Assembly (NCBI GenBank): GCA_025526995.1
Contig: JAHLKG010000003.1
Span: forward strand, 1,488,001-1,552,000
Origin: Powellomyces hirtus
Lineage: Eukaryota > Chytridiomycota > Chytridiomycetes > Spizellomycetales > Powellomycetaceae
Direction: 5' to 3'
DNA length: 64,000 nt
The translations under genes and the position numbers were made by a program. Shown in pieces: positions 60,278-64,000 of this stretch (within the stretch, counting starts at the first letter, position 1; every line of letters begins with the position of its first letter). The notes under the pieces are model-generated. The model made no database searches and was not told the origin of the DNA. It saw nothing but the letters and a program-made list of their open reading frames with translations.

Positions 60278-60866
60278 CTACTTGCTACCCAAATTCACCC
60301 GACTCCCAACCCGGCTCCTCCCCTTGCCCTCATCCGCCGCGTTCGCCACCTTCGCAGGCGTTCCAAACCCGACCGCCGGACTGTACCCATACTGCTCCAC
60401 ACTCCACTTGCCATGGCCCTTGACAGGCGGGGCGGCCGTACTTAGGTGCGCGGACGCATACCGCGGGTCGTGGAACGAGGAACGCGCTTGGGTGCGTGGG
60501 TCGGCTGAGCCGCTGAAACAGGTCGGATGGTAGAAAAGTCGGATTTTGCGGCCGTCGCGGACCTAAGAGAAAAAAAAAAATGACGGTTTCGGATCATGTC
60601 CACTCCGCCCACTCGTACAGGGTAAACAATTAGGGAAACGCTACCTTCACATCCTCATCTTTATGAATGGTCCCCCGACACTCCCGACATGTCTGTGTCT
60701 TGATCGCTTTGCCCTCGCTGACAGTCCAGTACTCCATCGCTTGTCCAGGATACAGACTCAAGAAGGTTGCCCTACCCTCAAGAACCTTCTTACCCGCGTG
60801 TCTTCGCCACGTGTACCATTGGACGATGACTAATGAATGGGGTGGGGTGTTAGAGGTTAGCATCAC
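60278..60866 (-). CDS. PARP-type zinc-finger protein (5' end uncertain)
   Basis: Exon ending at 60645 and exon 60562-60278 join in phase by a GT-AG intron. The join creates TCRECRGTIHKDEDVKVRDG followed by RKIRLFYHPTCFS: a C-x2-C ... H-x2-C PARP-type zinc finger, known for binding DNA breaks in PARP1, DNA ligase III and small fungal proteins. Upstream sequence has QWYTWRRHAGKKVLEGRATF; a conserved C-terminal motif reads GKWSVEQYGYSPAVGFGTPA. No catalytic PARP domain is visible. The ATG at 60866 is poorly placed, and an acceptor-like AG at 60830 suggests a missing first exon. Role in DNA repair is inferred from the finger only. Confidence 0.6.
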
Positions 60867-61038
60867 ACGAATCGCTTATGATACGCTCGTTTATTACAGC
60901 TCGAGATGCTTGTGGATAGTACAAAAACTACAAAGACAACCCAGTTCCAAATAACATATTCAAGTGCATACATTAACAAAGTAAACACATCATAGAAAAA
61001 ATCCCAATGTCCGAATCCCGAATCCAAAACCAGCACCA

Positions 61039-61053
61039 CCCCCCCCCCCCCCC
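61039..61053. repeat. poly-C run (15)
   Basis: Uninterrupted run of 15 C on the + strand. Confidence 0.9.
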
Positions 61054-62332
61054 ACCATACTTAAAAAGTACCTAATGCGCTACTTCAGGTCATCCTATGA
61101 AAACGCAAGTCACCAGAGGAACCTTTAAATGATAGGCAGCCACCCCTTGTCCTTGCGCCGGTGTCGAAAGTTCACATCAAATGGAAATACGCTGCCTGAT
61201 TCTTCGAGTTGAAATACGTATAGTTGGAATACTATGTGCACGCAAGGGAAGTTGGAGGTTACCCCGCACTACCCTAGGTGCCCACTATGGACCGCGACAT
61301 CTTGATTGAGAACACCCGCATCCTCCCATGCTCCCGTCGATCTCAATGCTTTATCGAGCAACATTTATCCCTCATTCCACCGTTTGCAACGAGCCCCCAC
61401 GCGCAACAATCGGTGGATTTCAGCTTCTGAAATGCCGTGTCGTTCATCGGAAAAAACAAAATATCTAGCAGTTCCTTACATTCGCACACGATTGCTTGCT
61501 CATAGCTACGTAGGCTCGTAGCTGTCGCCTTGAATTTTCAACAAGCTGCAAGCACCTGAATTGGTGGACTGGATTCTACACGGTTGTCGAAGGCCCATCA
61601 TCCACTTACCACACTTTCGCGCAGCAGGCATCTTCTCCAAAACGCTTCGGAAAACGCTTGTAGCTCCTCCCATGCCTTTCCAACGAACCCGTACGCCTAG
61701 AAGTAGCAGTATTCTTTACTCAAGGTATGGACCGATGTAATATTTAAGCAATTCGCGCGCAGTATTCCCTTGTGCAACTCGTCTAATTCGCAGAGTTAAT
61801 GGTGCTTCGGTATGAACTTATAACCCTCCTTCAGCAAATCCAAGAGCTCTGCAATTCAATTCCACTTTTTTTGCTTATTACAATCGCAAAATGTATAGTT
61901 TGATACGTAGGGCTGACATGGGAAATGCAACCACATAGGTTTGCAGTGGCAGACCTACTCCAGAGCATCTATTTATGTCTTCTATCGGATGGAACCTCCC
62001 AACCATCCATTGTGCGCCTCAAGCAAGTACGCCGGCAACGCTATCATCCTTGTCCAAGCAAGATACAGATACAAAGGACTGCTACTGATGCGTTTATTAT
62101 GGCGCTGTCTTAATACACCAAAGATTGGGGTGAAATCACCCCGTCCAGATGAGAGGAGAAGACTTACCGTGGTTCTGATTGTATATCATTTACTGAGGTC
62201 TGGGCGGTGCACGGGCGGGGGGAGGGGAACGGCCATTTGCTTCCCGCCACAGAGTTGCACAACGGAGTTCGGTAGCCCTGTGTAAATGTGAAGATATATT
62301 GATACTGGTGGGACACCAGGTAAGAACAATAC

Positions 62333-62536
62333 GTAACCTGTGGCCAGCAGAGCTGGTAGGTAAGACTCTGGTAATCCAGAGTGCTACACTTGTTCACATT
62401 CCGGTGAATTGACCTGAGGCTATCATTTTAATATGTAACTTGTGGCCAGCGGAGCTGGTAGGTAAGACTCTGATATTCCAGAGTGCTACACTTGTTCACA
62501 TTCAAGTGAATTTACCTGAGGATAGGATTTCAATAT
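62333..62536 (+). repeat. 102-bp tandem duplication with tRNA-like core
   Basis: Two copies, 62333-62434 and 62435-62536. Both contain AGAGCTGGTAGGTAAGACTC resembling a tRNA D-arm/A box, a hairpin (CTCTGG-TAAT-CCAGAG in copy 1) in the anticodon-arm position, and TTGTTCACATTC resembling a B box about 45 nt after the A-box-like word. Acceptor-stem pairing was not found, so this is a tRNA-derived repeat (SINE-like) or pseudo-tRNA rather than a functional tRNA. Confidence 0.5.
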
Positions 62537-64000
62537 GACAGCCTTCGAACGCATTGATGTCCGAATGTCCGAATGAAGGAATGGGAGAATGTGTTTGCGT
62601 TGAGATCTCTCTTCTCTCATTGCGTGCACAGACCAGACTCACCAGATGGAGAACAGCATTGCAAACTTCTTTTAGAACAAATACAAAGTTGCTGGAAAGC
62701 GAAGTTTTTGGTTCCCCCTCTGTTGGCACACGTTTGGAACTTCAATTTTATCCCTCAAAGGTGGCACACACCTGCGCTGCTCAGCATAAAGCCCTTTGTT
62801 TCGAGGGAGAAATAAAAAGCTGTTGTATGGCTGTGCTTTTGGCCAGTAAAGTTTGTTGTTATCACTCATGAACCACAAGGGGAAATCAAGAACACTATAA
62901 CTGATCGGTACTTGCGTGTGCAACAGAACTATCGCAAAGCTGTGACAAGCATTACCAACAAGTTTTATCGAGCATTGAAGATGAAATCAATGGTACATGT
63001 CAACAAGGTCTATAGCAGTAGTTATAGTTCCATAGTATCCGGACTTGTGAATTTTTCTGGAATTACAGTCTCAAGTCTTAGGACAGGACCAACATCCGGA
63101 AACGAAAACACCACAAAAGCACAGAGAAGACCTCTCCAAAGAGGTTGTTGTCAACGCAGATCTTTCACCTCTGGTTCTGAGGGAGCTTTCCAATGGCTAG
63201 TTTTCAACTGTTCTCGCCCATATTTGTGAAGTCCGAAAAACAGAAAATGGAATGAAGTGAGTAGTCTTACCTTCTATTGTAAAGATCACTGTTTAACTCA
63301 GACAATAGCACTTTGTTCTGAGCAGCACTGGATTTCTGAGAGGATGTGACCTCCACCTCAATACCGGTATATAATGAACAAGCTGCTCACTTTGTCAATG
63401 TTGACATACATGGACATATTGTTGCTCAATGTGAGCGCATTATGCAAGTAGCAAGTGCCCAATCCAGCAATTTTGTTGAGGTTCCCTTTTTGTGATAAAA
63501 AGATTGGCACAATCTGAAGAATTTCTGATTTTCACTTTAGCTTTAACAAAGCTTATTATCAAGAATGGTCTGGCCGGTATGCTCACATTTGTCAACCAAA
63601 CGCTTGCAGCTCTGAAAGAAACTTGCATCACAGAAATGGCTCACTTGTCGCTGTCAGACTCGCAATCATTGGATGATTACCCCTATTCAAATTAAAAAAA
63701 AATTTAATGTCATCTCTTAGCTTGATCACCAGTGCACGGAGTTTGACTTAAAGGACCCATTGATACAATGAATTTGTCAGAAAATAGTTGAATAGTAAAA
63801 GCAAATTGATTTTCGATTTCAAAAATTGACTACTAACTTGGATTAAAATATTTATATAGCAAATATTCCATTTGATTGCCACTCCACAAAGTGAACCATA
63901 GACATCTACTGGATTGCACTGTTTGCAAAGATGTCAACCTTCGGGTTGTGTTAGTAAGTTTGAACACTACAATTTTTTTTTTTTTAACTTTCATCTGATA

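Larger units (their letters stand above)
60867..64000. other. AT-richer region without recognised genes
   Basis: Beyond the PARP-finger gene there are only short open frames (up to about 115 codons) with no domains. A C15 run sits at 61039-61053. From about 61.7 kb the sequence is visibly richer in A/T than the host genes to the left. The only structured feature is the tandem tRNA-like pair at 62333-62536. Confidence 0.5.

Noticed and set aside
62333..62434. Functional tRNA gene
   Set aside because: No acceptor-stem pairing and the anticodon-arm hairpin leaves a 4-base loop instead of 7.

Overview
The window is nuclear DNA of a fungus. Genes carry short GT-AG introns (mostly 60-190 bp). The set includes a fungal-style KIN/MARK-like kinase, a GOST/PTM1-type seven-transmembrane protein and a mitochondrial carrier, next to genes usually thought of as animal-like and missing from many Dikarya: the RZZ subunit KNTC1/ROD and the SMN-complex protein Gemin7. 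That mix suggests an early-diverging lineage, most likely a chytrid. The taxon is inferred, not proven.

Layout. 1-2760 (-) is the 5' part of a Ser/Thr kinase that runs off the left edge at the start of a KA1-like domain. 3613-18316 is a three-level transposon nest: a PIF/Harbinger DNA transposon (TAA target duplication, 37-bp TIRs, Myb-like and DDE transposase genes) was hit by a minus-strand Ty1/copia element, Copia-A (5380-16504, GCATC duplication), which was itself hit by a plus-strand copia element, Copia-B (9474-15251, GTTCT duplication). Both copia elements carry a chromodomain between integrase and reverse transcriptase, and both share a 12-nt primer-binding site complementary to the initiator-tRNA-Met anticodon arm.

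19208-20717 (-) is a His/Gln-repeat zinc-finger protein. 21897-30478 (+) is a 14-exon KNTC1/ROD gene. 30.6-34.3 kb is a repeat-rich, gene-poor block. 34380-36764 (+) is a GOST-family 7TM protein. 38440-39644 (+) is a mitochondrial oxoglutarate-carrier-type protein. 40075-46439 (-) is THADA/Trm732, convergent with the carrier. 46.4-50.7 kb has no firm gene but holds a diverged inverted duplication with ORF remnants. 50699-56150 (-) is a DHX57-type DEVH helicase; 56417-56806 (+) is a tiny two-exon Gemin7 gene, divergent from the helicase across 266 bp. 58.4-60.9 kb holds two incompletely resolved minus-strand genes, one with a PARP-type zinc finger. 61-64 kb has no recognisable gene but contains a tandem pair of tRNA-like units.

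The host genes act in separate processes (mitotic checkpoint, tRNA modification, snRNP assembly, RNA helicase, membrane traffic, mitochondrial transport) and show no operon-like logic. Exon chains given for KNTC1, THADA, DHX57, Gemin7, the carrier, the GOST protein, the His/Gln protein and the transposase were read by eye; each sums to a multiple of three, which supports them, but no transcript data were available.
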